From Baylisascaris procyonis (taxonomy: Eukaryota; Nematoda; Chromadorea; Rhabditida; Ascarididae), in contig JAZARR010000110.1 in the NCBI GenBank assembly GCA_037389465.1, positions 1,307,501-1,371,500 of the forward strand: a stretch of DNA of 64,000 nt, in the 5' to 3' direction. The position numbers were made by a program, and so were the translations under genes. Below are positions 26,435 through 39,000 of the stretch, piece after piece. Within the stretch, counting starts at the first letter, position 1, and each line of letters opens with the position of its first letter. The notes under the pieces are model-generated. The model made no database searches and was not told where the DNA came from. It saw only the letters and a program-made list of their open reading frames with translations.

Positions 26435-26879
26435 ACAGATAAATGCTAATACAAAAGTTGAACAGAGGTTGTGATATTATATTATTTCGATTATAATGGA
26501 TGGAGGGGTTGAGAGGGAGGAAAGAGTCTAAGGTGCCAGGGGTCTTCCAACTCATGCTTAGGTTTGATTAATACCGCAGCTCTAGTGATTTTATTGCGTT
26601 CTTTTCGCAGATTTTTCAAAGAGAATATAAAATAATTACTTTCATATTTCGGCGTTGATTAATTTCGTTCTATTGTCCTCAAAATTTCAAATTTTTATTA
26701 TAAATTATTTTCCATTTATTGATTAATAATTATATCAAAGGAGTATTTTTTTCTAATTTTTATTTCAAATAATTCGAATTCATAACCTTTTTGTCTTTAT
26801 CGAGAAATTACTTTAAGCAACTTTTTTTATAATTTAAAAATATTTGGCTAAAATCGATAAAATCATTTTCGATTACGCC

Positions 26880-26881
<2 letters not shown>

Positions 26882-26920
<39 letters not shown>

Positions 26921-26926
26921 TTTTTG
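26882..26926. repeat. (ATTT)n tetranucleotide repeat
   Basis: About 11 units of TATT in uninterrupted series. Confidence 0.95.
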
Positions 26927-27380
26927 AAAGCACTTATTTCTATTTCAAAGTCATCAACGTTTAGAATACAACTTAACCACTTATCATTTTTTGGCTTTTC
27001 CATTGCGATACGTTTAATGATATTCGAGCATCATATCACTAATCAACTATTTATTACATTGTATTTTAATGATTTCTTATGCTTCAATCCAAATATTAAA
27101 TAAATATTTCAATTTCATCTATTTTTATTTGTAATTATGTATGCGTTTTTTTTTTTATTTTTTACATTTCTTTGAAAGAAGCGTTTATTATCTGTTTTAA
27201 AATTCTAATTTCATCGATTCGATAACGCTTTATGTAAATATATTAATTAAGTTTTATGTAATATATATTTTATGTAAATATAGTTTTAAGCAATAATATT
27301 AGTTAAGTTTTATACTTATTTTAAACTTGTAACATTACTAATTACAGGTGATTATTGAAATCGAATAGAAATATATAATA

Positions 27381-30300
27381 ATGACCGGAACCGAAAGGAA
27401 AGTATTCCAGGTAAATCTTTATTTATTAATGATTTTTTGAATGCAAATTTTTCTATTTCTTTTCCACTTTACGGTTTTTTTTTTTTTTTTGATATTGGGA
27501 AATGATGGGTAACGTTTTGGAGTCTAAATTTCCTCGTAGAATATTGTCCGTCTAGGTAAGTACCCACATATATGGCTGAGTTGGGATCGAGGCAACGCGT
27601 ATAGGCACAACCACATCGCTATTACTTTCCCATCTCCATCCCCCGCCTCCCCAAGCATTAATTTTGGGCAAATTGTAGTGGATCAGCGAAGGTCACCCCC
27701 GCCCCATCTCCATCTATTTTAAGCAATAATCAAGCATTATTCTGAGTTTTGTAAGGATCGCTGCATTGTTTTGATCTATTTTCATAAATAAAAAGCTATC
27801 ATCTCACTAATTTGGGAAAAAAATTTTGCCTAATTTGTTAAAAATTGAGCGACACTATGAAAAAATTCAAAAAATGACGTCATCCAAAATGAGATTTTAG
27901 TGGTTACTGGGAAAATTTTGCCCGAAATCTTCATCTGGCTATTTTTAAAAATGAATTAGAGGATCTAGATTAGGGTGATATTTTATGGATTAGCATTGAA
28001 AATTGACGATGTAAATGATTAGAACGTATAACTAGTAACATAGTTAAATAAAAAAGTTCAACAGGAGCTAATTTATGCTGTGTAAGAATTTTCTTCACAA
28101 GGAGTACCGCCAGGAGAAAGTGATTGTACATTAAGTATGAATGGTTTGGGTTGATGTTTACTCTACATCGATTGATTTCTTCTAATGCTTTAGGTGAAAA
28201 CATGATTAATTTATTGATTTATCGATTTTTTGGTGTTTTATAGGTTGTTGCAAGTAGTGATATGTTGTGGATTACAGAAGTATTATCCGCCGGATTTCGA
28301 TCCATCGAAGATCCCTCGTGCAAAAGGACAACGCAATCGGCAGTTCGTGCAACGCGTTATGGCACCGTTCAATATGCAGTGTAACACATGTCACGAGTAC
28401 ATCTATAAGGTGAACTTTGAATGTATCATTAATCAAAGGTATAAAATCGTTGTTCTCCATATTTCCTGGTGGCCGAATCGGCTGATCGCTTCTTGGTCAG
28501 ACTTCACTAGATAAGTGTAGGATATATTGTTGCTTATGGGTGGCAAATTTGTCTTTAAGTATCAAAAATTGACGATTGACAGGTAGGTCATTGTTTATTG
28601 ATGCGCTTGGATTACAAGTATAACGATAAAAAATCACATCATTTGCCGATCATTTATTTTGTTGAATTTCGGCTTTTAAAATAAAATTTGTTCGAGTAAA
28701 AAATCTGAATTCGAGCGATCAAAAAATTAGTATATGTAAATTGGAGACGTTAAGAGACGCTTAGTCTTTGAATAATAGAAGAGATCGTAATTTATTGTAG
28801 TAGATTTAATGTAACGACAAACAAAAGGACACTGTCTAGCATTGTTTTGAACGATATCTCGACGGTGTTCTGTAGCTGTATGACCATCATAGATCATAAC
28901 GATTCTTTTGATTTCGGTGTCTGTGTTGTTTTTATTGAATTATCCTCTCGTATTAGTTGGTTCAAAAATGGATTTCCGCATATTTGGATGGTTGATCCTG
29001 AGTTCTACCTGGGAAGGTTTATGAGTATCTTCCGTAAAGCCAAGCATGCGCCATTCAAGGTTCTCAGGTAGGTCGCGCCAATCTCCAACGTTGCTGAACG
29101 TCGCGAACTATTGCCGTTGAGATGCCCAAGGTAAGTCTCATCGAACGAATGCAGAAATGGAGAGTAGTTTCCTGGATTTGCCGCAGTGATTCGGTCTGAA
29201 TATTCTTTTATGAGCTTAGGATTTGAGAGCAGAAAGAAAAAAATTCGTTTAACTTTTCAATATGGACAGGATCGTTATTACAGGGTAAAAAATTCAACAT
29301 GCGACGAGAAACAGCTGAAGGGGAGTTCTATCTCGGCTTGAAAATATTCCGTTTTTACTTCCGGTGAGTTTTTTTTTTGTTTAAATACTGCTCACGGTTG
29401 AAGTTAGCCTCTACCCACTGCCCCCGGTTGACAGGTGGTGAGAGCAAGTTGGAGTTCACTTTTTAATAGAAGGTGGAACCCGCTAAGAAAAATGGTTCGA
29501 AGAAAAGTGAATGAAAAGAAAAGGCGATTTTCTAGGTAGAGCTCTGAAATATTAGGTTTTTTTTGTGTTGGTATCGATTTGTCTGATTAAATCTGTGCTA
29601 AAAACGGATTTAAAATATTTCTTAAAATACTCCTCTAAAGAATAATTTGCAGATTTTAATTTTTTTTAAATAAATTTTCATTCACTCTCTCATCTTTATT
29701 GTGTAATCGTGAGTTCGTTATTACTCGTAATCTCGTTATAAGCTTAAAAGTTTCTTTTTTTTTGTTATTATTATCATTTGAAGGGTTAGAACGATATCCA
29801 TTCTGTTGGGAATCATATATGAAATGGAAATGTTAAGGTGTCCGAATTGTTTGGCAGAAATAACATTCAAAACAGATCTCGAGAATTGCGATTATCAGCA
29901 AGAACATGGTGCAACTCGTCTCTTTGAGGCGTTCAAACTCTATCAGCAAGAGGAAAAAGCAAAAGAGACACAAGAAGAGGAGGATAAAAAGGATCCGATG
30001 AAAATGCTCGAGAAAAGAACAAAAATGAGCCGTGCTGAAATGGAAGCGATGGGTTAGTTTTATTTTATTTATTTAAATCGACTTCATTCAATTATTTTTT
30101 GATTAATTGCAGTTATTTAAATATTATCTTTGAGTGTTTCGTTCATTTTGGTCGATAAAGAAGGTGAAATAAAGTTGTAAAGGTTAAAGGTGAATGCTGG
30201 AATTTAGGCAGTTACTGATTGGATTCATAAGTAATGGAAAGATTGTAGCCTTACTCTTTTGGTGAAAATTACGATGTTTTGTTCGCATGAGGAAATTTTA

Positions 30301-31432
30301 GGAAAGTTGGAGGAGCTACAGGAAATTAATCGACGACATGAGGCATTCGACACGGACAAGTTCTTGCAGAGTCAACAAATGTCACAAGCAGAAGTAAGTC
30401 TCCCAATTGATCCCTTCAAATGAGCTGCTTTAATGTTGGTAATCTTTTGTTGATACAGAGTTCATTTCGCTGTGATTTATGCAGATTTCACCCGTAATTG
30501 GCAGTTCGAAAAGTCCGTATCATTTGCAATGTAATGGGGTTGTTTTTCCTGACTTACGGTACTTATTGGATGTGAGCGTACTAGTGGATTCGGTTTATTG
30601 ACGAGGTATTAGATGGAATTTAGGTATCTATGATGCAGGAGTAAATATTATATGGGAAAAACAGAGGTGTGTTTGGGCATTCGAAGTTATTGCACGTCGA
30701 TAAATAACCAAGTCCTGAAGTCGGAAGAAATCATATGTAAGAAATAAAGCTTTCCAGAGAGTGTAGTCGTCCTTATCACATTCTTTCACCTCTCCTATCT
30801 TCTATGTCCTGCCTACACCGTCTCTCCTTATAGGCGTGGTAGAACAGGAAATGGACATAGTTTTTTGCAGGAAGCGGATTGGATCAATGATATTTACAGG
30901 AAAGTTTTTTAAAAGAAGCGGATTGGATCAGTGATATTTACAGGAACTTCGAAAACAAGAGGAAAAGGATGAGGAATTCATTCGATCGTTATATGGGCGA
31001 ACGGCAGATGGCAAGGTTATTAAACGAATTATAGAGGATGATGAGAAATATGAAGTTACGATAACACCGATAAGACCTGTAAAGGTAGAGGAACCAGAGG
31101 ATGAGGATGAAAAGCCGTCTTGTTCGACATCGGTTTTGAAGGAAGGATCGAGCGAACCGACTAAACCGATTCAAACTCTCATTAATGCGAAGAGACCTGT
31201 GGAATCGAAACAGAAACAAATCTTATCGAAGGCTATCGTAGTTAAAAAGAAAAAGCTAGAAAAAGAAGACGAAGCAGTGAAGGATATCGTTAAAGACGGT
31301 GGAGAGGGATCGAAGAATAGTGCTGAAGATAGGAGGGGTGTTTTGCCTCAGCCAGATGGCCCTACAGTATCATCATCGTCGAATGCCCTTCTCGGATTAG
31401 CAGATTACGGTAGTGATTCGAATTCCGATTGA
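27381..31432 (+). CDS. YJU2: YJU2/CCDC94 splicing factor
   Basis: Homolog of yeast Yju2/Cwf16 and animal CCDC94, a nuclear protein that acts with the spliceosome at the branching step. Six exons: 27381-27410, 28278-28409, 29284-29363, 29838-30052, 30302-30393, 30944-31432. All junctions have GT..AG and consistent phase, giving 345 residues (human about 320). Residues 1-20 read [20 protein letters not shown], the conserved family N-terminus. Cys45-x2-Cys48 and Cys82-x2-Cys85 form the zinc-binding pair of CxxC motifs. Then follow [16 protein letters not shown], an acidic coiled-coil region (about 118-200) and a charged C-terminal tail rich in Lys/Glu/Ser ending YGSDSNSD. The start is fixed by the family N-terminus. 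An acceptor-like TTACAG at 27345-27350, about 30 bases before the ATG, could serve cis- or trans-splicing. Intron 5 ends in a duplicated acceptor (see findings). Confidence 0.95.
30871..30943 (+). repeat. 44-bp tandem duplication carrying the intron 5 acceptor of YJU2
   Basis: GAAGCGGATTGGATCA(A/G)TG then ATATTTACAGGAA occurs at 30871 and again at 30915, 44 bases apart. Each copy ends in TTTACAG. The second is the acceptor used in the model. Use of the first would add 44 bases and shift the frame. Confidence 0.9.
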
Positions 31433-31743
31433 TTGATATCTGACGGTAAATTAGGAAGGAAAGGTTTGATAAGGAGTAAATCGATGGGCTATAAGGATCG
31501 ATCTAATTTTTCGTCTATAAAACCCATTTTTGAGGGCTCAGAAGGCTTGGTAAAAGATTCTTTTTTTTGCAAAACATTGCCAATGCTGAAAAGAAAAACA
31601 ATTGTTTGTTTGTATTTTTTTGTGTTGTTTGTATTTTCCACTCTAAATGAGTTGTATTATTGTATATTGATGTGAATTGTGATTTTTTTTTTTTAATCTT
31701 ATTTATATATGTTTGCGTTTATTTTTTTTAAAGAAAGAAAATG

Positions 31744-31749
31744 AATAAA
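31744..31749 (+). terminator. AATAAA polyadenylation signal for YJU2
   Basis: First AATAAA after the stop codon on the sense strand, about 310 bases downstream, followed by A-rich sequence. Confidence 0.5.
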
Positions 31750-32750
31750 AAAAAATTCGGAAGAAGTTGTAAAAGATAAAAGGTACAACAGATGGCACAG
31801 GTAATAAAAGCTTATTACCTAATCAAACCTGATTGACTAAATTTTTCGGAATAGGGAATTTCGCGATTTCACTTAATTCGGATTCGTAGAATTACGGAAT
31901 ATAAACATATTTTTACAATTATTTGATTCTACTAGTTCATTTATTTCTTCCTTTCCATTATAGAGGCATACTTTCTAGTGGAGGACCATTTGTTATTGAA
32001 GTAAAAATTTCATTGCTTGATCAATGTTGTTCGATTCGCATAATAGATGGGTCTAGCTTTATTTCAGTTCCGGTTAGCGTAAACTGGATCGTTTGGGCGA
32101 GACCGGATTCAGTCCATTTTCATATAGTGGTAGCCTTCGGGTCAGGCTGAGACTTAAACGACATCTAACCTGAACTCAGGAAAAACTTCAGAATCTATCG
32201 TCAGAAGCAGCTAGAACGTTGCAAAGTGGCTTGAAAAATCCCCATATTTCCGGAAATTATTAACGTTGAAGCTTTATAGTGTTATAATCGCCCTAGACAT
32301 GGAATCCAATCGTAATGATATTTGCGTAATCGTGGGTGCTTGATAGTCATCCTCATTTATCTCTAGAGCGGTTATGCTTGAAGCTTGACCTCTAACCTGA
32401 CCTCTAAGACTCGCATGTTATGTAAAGCATTTACCGATGGTAATTACTACATCGCGACATGATCATCACATCGCTTCACCCTTTACACAAGGGTTATCAT
32501 GACTCCGAGTTGCAATTCGACAAAACAACCTCACCCCAGATCCATGTCTTTCAACAAATCGTTTATGGCTAATGCAACGATGAAGATACATCGTGAAAAG
32601 GAAAAAAGTCAGTGATAGGATTATAAAGTGGAAAATGCTGGAGGAGAGGTGAGAGGGAGGGAAAGTTGGAGTCGGGGATACGGTCCGTCGATATGACGCA
32701 TGAAGGTTCTAATTGAGGCATCTCGTTAAGGACACGGAGAATAGGTAAAT
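31750..32750. other. Intergenic, no gene recognised
   Basis: No supported exon. The 75-codon frame at 31923-32150 has no motif or splice context. The stretch holds nothing more distinctive than a few short direct repeats (TCTAACCTGACCTCTAA near 32390). Confidence 0.45.
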
Positions 32751-32811
32751 CTAGGTGTTTCCGTTATTATCCAACCGCGGCATTTTCGAGTCCTTTTACA
32801 ATTTTGTACCT

Positions 32812-33003
32812 GTCGTCTTACCTTCCGGAACTTCCGGATTTACGCATAAATTATGGAAACCTGTCGTCTTACCCTCCGGAACTTCCGGATTTACGCATAA
32901 ATTATGGAAACCTGTCATCTTACCGTCCGGAACTTCCGGATTTACGCATAAATTATGGAAACCTGTCGTCTTACCTTCCGGAACTTCCGGATTTACGCAT
33001 AAT
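32812..33003 (+). repeat. 51-bp tandem repeat, about 4 copies, upstream of SDR gene 1
   Basis: Units start (GTCGTC or GTCATC) at 32812, 32863, 32914 and 32965. Copies differ at only a few bases. Each has TCCGGAA-C-TTCCGGA, a 7+1+7 inverted repeat (perfect or nearly so), then TTTACGCATAAATTATGGAA. The array ends 185 bases before the SDR start codon. As 51 is 17 codons, two frames stay open through it (from ATG 32755 and ATG 32804). I read these as a consequence of the period rather than a protein. TTCCGGAA resembles TTCNNGAA and ETS-type CCGGAA sites, so it could be a promoter array. Confidence 0.9.
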
Positions 33004-33187
33004 TGATGTCATGAAATAGAAAAGGATGCCACGGATCAAGTGAATACAAAAAGGATGATGAGTGTTCATTTTATGCGTGAAACGTTCAAGAGATACACAC
33101 TGAGCCGAGTTGTGCACACAAATTGATTGGTTTTTTTTTATTTGCTTGGGCGTGTGCACTAAACGCAACCAACTAAAACAAGACGAG

Positions 33188-35933
33188 ATGGGACGTTTCG
33201 ATGGAAAAGTTGTAATTATTACCGGTAAGTATTAATTGAGATAAATTTTTTTAATTGAATTTTTCAATTCTAGAACTTTAAAAAAAAGTTGAAATTAAAA
33301 AATTTCATTTCTTCAAATTGAATTTTCCAATTCTGAAATTTTTAAAAAAAAAACCTGAAATTAGAAAATTTTCTTTTCAAATTGAATTTTTCAATTCTAG
33401 AATTTTCTAAAAAAAAACCTGAAATTAAAAAAAAATTTTTTTTTCTTGCAAAAGAAACCTGAAAATAAATAACCATTCAGCAATTCTTAGTTTTATTTAT
33501 GAAAAGTCAAATTTTTTATAATTTTTTTAAAACGGAAGAATGAAATGGTTTTCAAAAAAAAAAAGATTGATGTTAATTTGTTGAGAAAAAAGAGAATTCG
33601 AATTTTTTTAATACTAAATTGTTTGTTTACATCTTGCACTCTTTATTTTTTTTTCGGTTTTTTTTGGACAGATTATTTGCATAGGTCGTTGATTGCCTAT
33701 TAGTATTGTTATGGATGAAGTCATACCCCCCCCCCCCCCCCCCCACCTGTCGTCCTGCCACCTCATCCCCTCCCCCCATCCTCTCCTCCTCTCCCCTCCT
33801 CTTCCCTCCCCTTCCCTCCCACTCCACCCCATCCCCCCCCCCCCCCACTCAGTGAAGCAGGTGAGATCTCGGAGTCCAAGGTTCAATATGAAGGCTATTG
33901 TTTTTGTCGAATTTTATCGTAGTATTATTTCTTCGTCGAACCTTATCCAGCATCGATCGACACTATGCAGTAATTCATCCCTTTCAAGGTTTAGTTTATT
34001 CCTACGAAATATTTTTGAAACAAAAAATTCAAATAAACGAATAAATAAAAATGAATAAATAAATTAATAAACAAATTTGCATAAATAAATAAAATAATTT
34101 TGATAATTTTTGAAATTAACGTCAAATTATCAACATTCATATTCAATAATTTATTTAATAGCGCAAAAATAATTTAAAATATTTTTGAGTTAGTAATAAT
34201 AGTAATAATAATATTAATAGATTGAGATATTATGAGAAAATATGCAAATGAGCTATCTGCCAACGTCATCGTTTATTTCGTTTTAAAAAAAATAAATAAA
34301 AATATTCAATCAATTAGCACATTAAATGGCGTTTCATTTTCATCTGCAATTCCTTGATGCGTTCTAAAGTTTTTAACTAATCGTTGCGTATTTTTAATTA
34401 CTAAAGCCTTAAAAAAAATTTTTTTTTAATTTATGGATTTTATGCAACAATGTAACGGTGAGGCGAGGGGTGTGTTAGTTCAAATATAAGGTGGAAAATC
34501 TGAATTTAAGCAGGTGAGTGATGAAGTTCCAACCTATGCGATCCTATATGCCTCTCATTACTTACCTTATTCAGTCAGGGAATGTGATCCGTCAGCGAGT
34601 CAAGAAGGTTGTGATAGGAAGTCCCGAAATGGAATTTAAAATCTCATTATCCACTTTCCATTATCACTTCTATACGATAAAATACGGTTAAATTATTCAT
34701 TGTGCACTATTTAAACAGGAGCAAGTGGTGGGATTGGTCAAGCGACCGCTATATTATTCGCAAGGGAAGGTGCACGATTGATGCTAACAGGAAGGAACGC
34801 TCAGAATCTTACTGTAAGTTGAATAAACGTTTCGCTTCAAATTTTGACTGCCTCAATTTTCATCCTTGCATCAGTTCATTCCTCGTCACATTATCCTTGT
34901 TTCTTTATGCTTTTTCATGTTCCTCCCCAAGTAGTTAAGCAAGTTCTTAGCAGAGCATCAATGGTTTATTTACCCAAGTTTGAGGGAGGTTTATTTACCC
35001 AAATCTGAGAGTTGCCCGATGATGATCGAGTGAATCGAGACGTTGCCTGAGGAATAAAGTTTTTATGAAAACAAATCAGGTACAGTACAAAGTCTGATCC
35101 AACATATCTTCATCGATGCAAGAGTGCGTTAAGTCAGGCTAGATATTCTCAAGGGTTTGAAGAGTTTTGGTGCATTATCGAGTTTCCTAAGCACTGAGGC
35201 TATCGATAAGCATCATCGACAAAGCCCTGACGATCGTCATGTTGTCGATTCATGCTCTCGTAATCGGTGTATTTACTAGAATACTATAAAGTGACGTCAT
35301 AACTCTTAGTGAATAATTTGAAGAATATATCTATTCATTAATTATTAATTATTGAGAGGGTTTCTTTATTAAAATGGTTTTAAATTAATACGTTTTAATT
35401 TAATTGCCTCTAAAAAGAGTGTTAGGCGCATTAAGTTTGTATTTTGCTGTTAAATTGTTAGGGGAGGATAAGATGATGAGTGGATTATAAGATTAAGCTT
35501 GAGGTGGCAAATATTCAATGAGAGGGTTGGAGTACGAGCTCATGAACTTTAGGTTGTCAAGTTCGACATGAGATGGTCAGCAATGGTTTGTGAGATGGGA
35601 TGGGGACTTGTTACAATAGGAATTATTTAAATATCATATCTCTATCGAAACATAATTTAACAATATTAACTGTCGATAATTAAGTCATCACTTGATAAAG
35701 GTCAACTGTTGAATAGGTACTCTTTGATTTGTTGATGATATTTCAGAGAACAAAGACAGAATGCATGAGAGTTGGGGCGAGAGATCGAGATGTGCTTGAA
35801 TTATTGGGCGATATTACACTCGAAAGTGTTCAGGATGAGTTGATCGATGAGACAGTACAACAGTTTGGGAAGCTTGACATCCTTGTGACGATCTTTTTAC
35901 TCGTTATGCCGCTATTAAAATATTGTATATATA

Positions 35934-36028
<95 letters not shown>

Positions 36029-39000
36029 CCAATGCAAAAAATGCAGAAGAAACATTAATTGTGATTAATAATTTCTCCTTTATTCCACTCAATTAAATCA
36101 TCTAACTTATTGCTTTACATAAGAGTATTTTTCCGTATAATGAAATGGGACGTTTATTTTTCACTATACAAATAACTTTGTATTTATTAATTTAGTTAGC
36201 AATTAGGAATTATTTTATTGAATTTATTTAGTAATTTTCTACATCAATGAATGGAATATAGATTATCAAATGCATTGAAAATATTTCTATGAATATTATT
36301 TTTCTTTTTTGCAATTAATTTTTTTCATTTTTAAATATTTTTTTTAATTTATAATTTTTATTAAATTATGAATGCTATTGGTCAATTATTAAATGGTATT
36401 TATAGGTGAATAATCATGGGGGTGGTGAATTTGAACGAGATGAAGATGGGAATTTGAGAATGTCCGTTTATGATACCGTTATGAATACAAATTTCAAAAG
36501 GTATTTGTTGCATTTATGATTTTATGCACTTCATTATATGTTAATATTCAATTTATCTTCTTATTATAATGAATTGGGGAGAGATGAATGGGATTGAGGA
36601 ATGCGAAAGATAAGGCAAAGAGGGATTTTTTGGAAGGGAAATTATCGAAAACGCTCAAATCCCATCCACTTCACTTCGTTTTCGGCGAGGGACAGCCAAA
36701 GATTTAACCCGGAGGCTAATCTTAATTAAACCGAGAGCAGTAATTATGCAAATATTTTGTTGTGTGACAAATTCGAGATAAAGGTGGTGATGCGTTGTGC
36801 AACACTGTGCTGATTTTAATGAATAAAATAAGAAGATTGTTATGTGATTTGTTTTATATGAATTGGCGCGATATTGCCTCTAAAGTATAATGCACAAAAT
36901 GTGCTTTATAGATCTATCTATGAGGAATCATTTAAAGCAAAATCTCTGCCAACTTTGATTTAATGACTATCATAGGCAATCGAATTATTTGTTTTGCTTC
37001 GAGGATGATTTCCCATAGTCATCTGTCACTAATATATTTGCAAAAATAGCTTAATTCTGATGTAGTCTAATCTAATCGTAAATAATTGCTTTCTATTTTA
37101 AGTAAAATTTAATTTCTATTTTTAAGTTTTATTGAAGTTGGTCATAATCTTATACTTGTATATCTATACAGCTTATATTTAAATTCATTTATACTTTATA
37201 TATATTTGTAACATTATGGATTATAATTACAGAGAGGGGATTATATATAAGCATTTTTCAGTAAATATATGTTGGCATTAAAGGCGATACCTTATTTAAA
37301 GCAATCACATGGTGATATCGTTATGATGAGCAGTATCTCATCACGGATCGCTGTTAGTTATGCTTATATCACTTTTTTTTCATTTACTTTGTACTTTGAT
37401 TTATTAAAATCATCAAAAAATTTTTTAAATCATCATTGAATATTAAAAAAAAAAAAATTGATAGTGCTGATTGTTGGTTTATTTTCATGGAATATTTGGC
37501 AATCGGCCAAATTCATTGCAAGAGTTTTATGTAACAATTTTAAAATATTGTGAAATTTATTCAATTCTCTACTTTTCATCTATATTTAATCTAAATTATG
37601 TTCGTCGTAGTGATATTTTTAGTTCTTTGAAATTTTGTATGTAAATCAGCAATTTTCCTTGTATTTATAGTAATAATAGCAGTATTATATTTCAGGATCC
37701 ACATTTACCATTTTATTCACTAGCTAGCGCATGTGTCGATCATGCAACAAAATTGCTAGCATTCGAGCATGCATCAAGTGGTGTTAGAGTGAACGCATTA
37801 AAGTTTGTTTTTTAATTTATTTTCATTTTTTAAAATAGTCTTTTAAATATTTTTTATATTAAATATCTATGTAATATCTCATTTCCTGTCTTATCAGTTA
37901 TCACTCCTCTTATCACTAGCATCGAAATATTCTTAAAACAATCGATCATTGCTCTAAGAGTGGCGGAATGACTATCAAACATAATTTCCGTCGTTATCAA
38001 ATGCTAGTTGATAGGAAAGTGTTTTTTTCCGCTTTAAAATTTTTACAGAGATATGATAGAGCATTGTTATGATTTTGTTTTTTTTTCCTTTTTGCTCTTT
38101 TTTTGCCGGAACTTAGCGTTGACGTTATTGATAACGTGTTTGATTAGCTATCCTTATCAGTTATTATCTTTTTTTAAAAAGGATTATATGGTTATGGATT
38201 TAATGCATCACTAGTAGAGAAGAGGATAGAGCAACGGGAAAAAATAATGATGCATAATTGTGTTTGACAATATTAAATGACCGCTAAATGTAATTGGGGA
38301 AGATTTTTTTGAGTAAATCTACCTATACGATGTCTCATATTACTTCCCTTCCCTGGATTCTTTCTCCATTCCTTTCCACCTATCCTAAGTATTATTCATA
38401 AAATATTGTTTATTAATTATAATTTTTTATCGAACTTTTATATAATTTGTTTTATATTTTAATGGCCAAAAATTCTTTTTCTGCAATATTTTATTAATTT
38501 AATTTGCATCTAATTCTACAGTATTCTAATAATTTTTTAATCGCTCAATGAGATAATTTCAGTCCAAGTGTTGTCGATACTCCTGCCTATGAGAAATTTG
38601 GTCTTCCAAAACAACAAGCATCAAAGGTTAGCACTTTGAAGTATTCATATGTTTTTTGCAATTATTCCTTTTTTTTTTGCATACCAAAATAAATCTATGT
38701 TATTATGCCGAATTTTTTGGCAAATTCGCTTAATTCTAATATTCCAAATCGTCACTTGAAGATCCTCCTAAACCTCACGATCGTCCGTCCATCCGTGCCT
38801 ACAAATTGCAAGTGAAAAAGATTTAGCTAAATTTTATTTTTATTTTTAATATTAGGAATTTGAGGAATTCATCGTTGATGAAAAGAATTGAAGATGATAT
38901 AAATTTGCTACGAAACATATCAATGATGTTATATACGATTGAATGTTATCTTCACTTATTGCTCGACAAGTACGTGTGAAAAGGCATAGAAAGATGCGTT

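Noticed and set aside
28847..29071. 74-codon plus-strand frame in intron 2 of YJU2 with a partly coding-like pattern
   Set aside because: The family protein continues directly from exon 2 to exon 3 in phase (EYIYK then GKKF), leaving no room for it.
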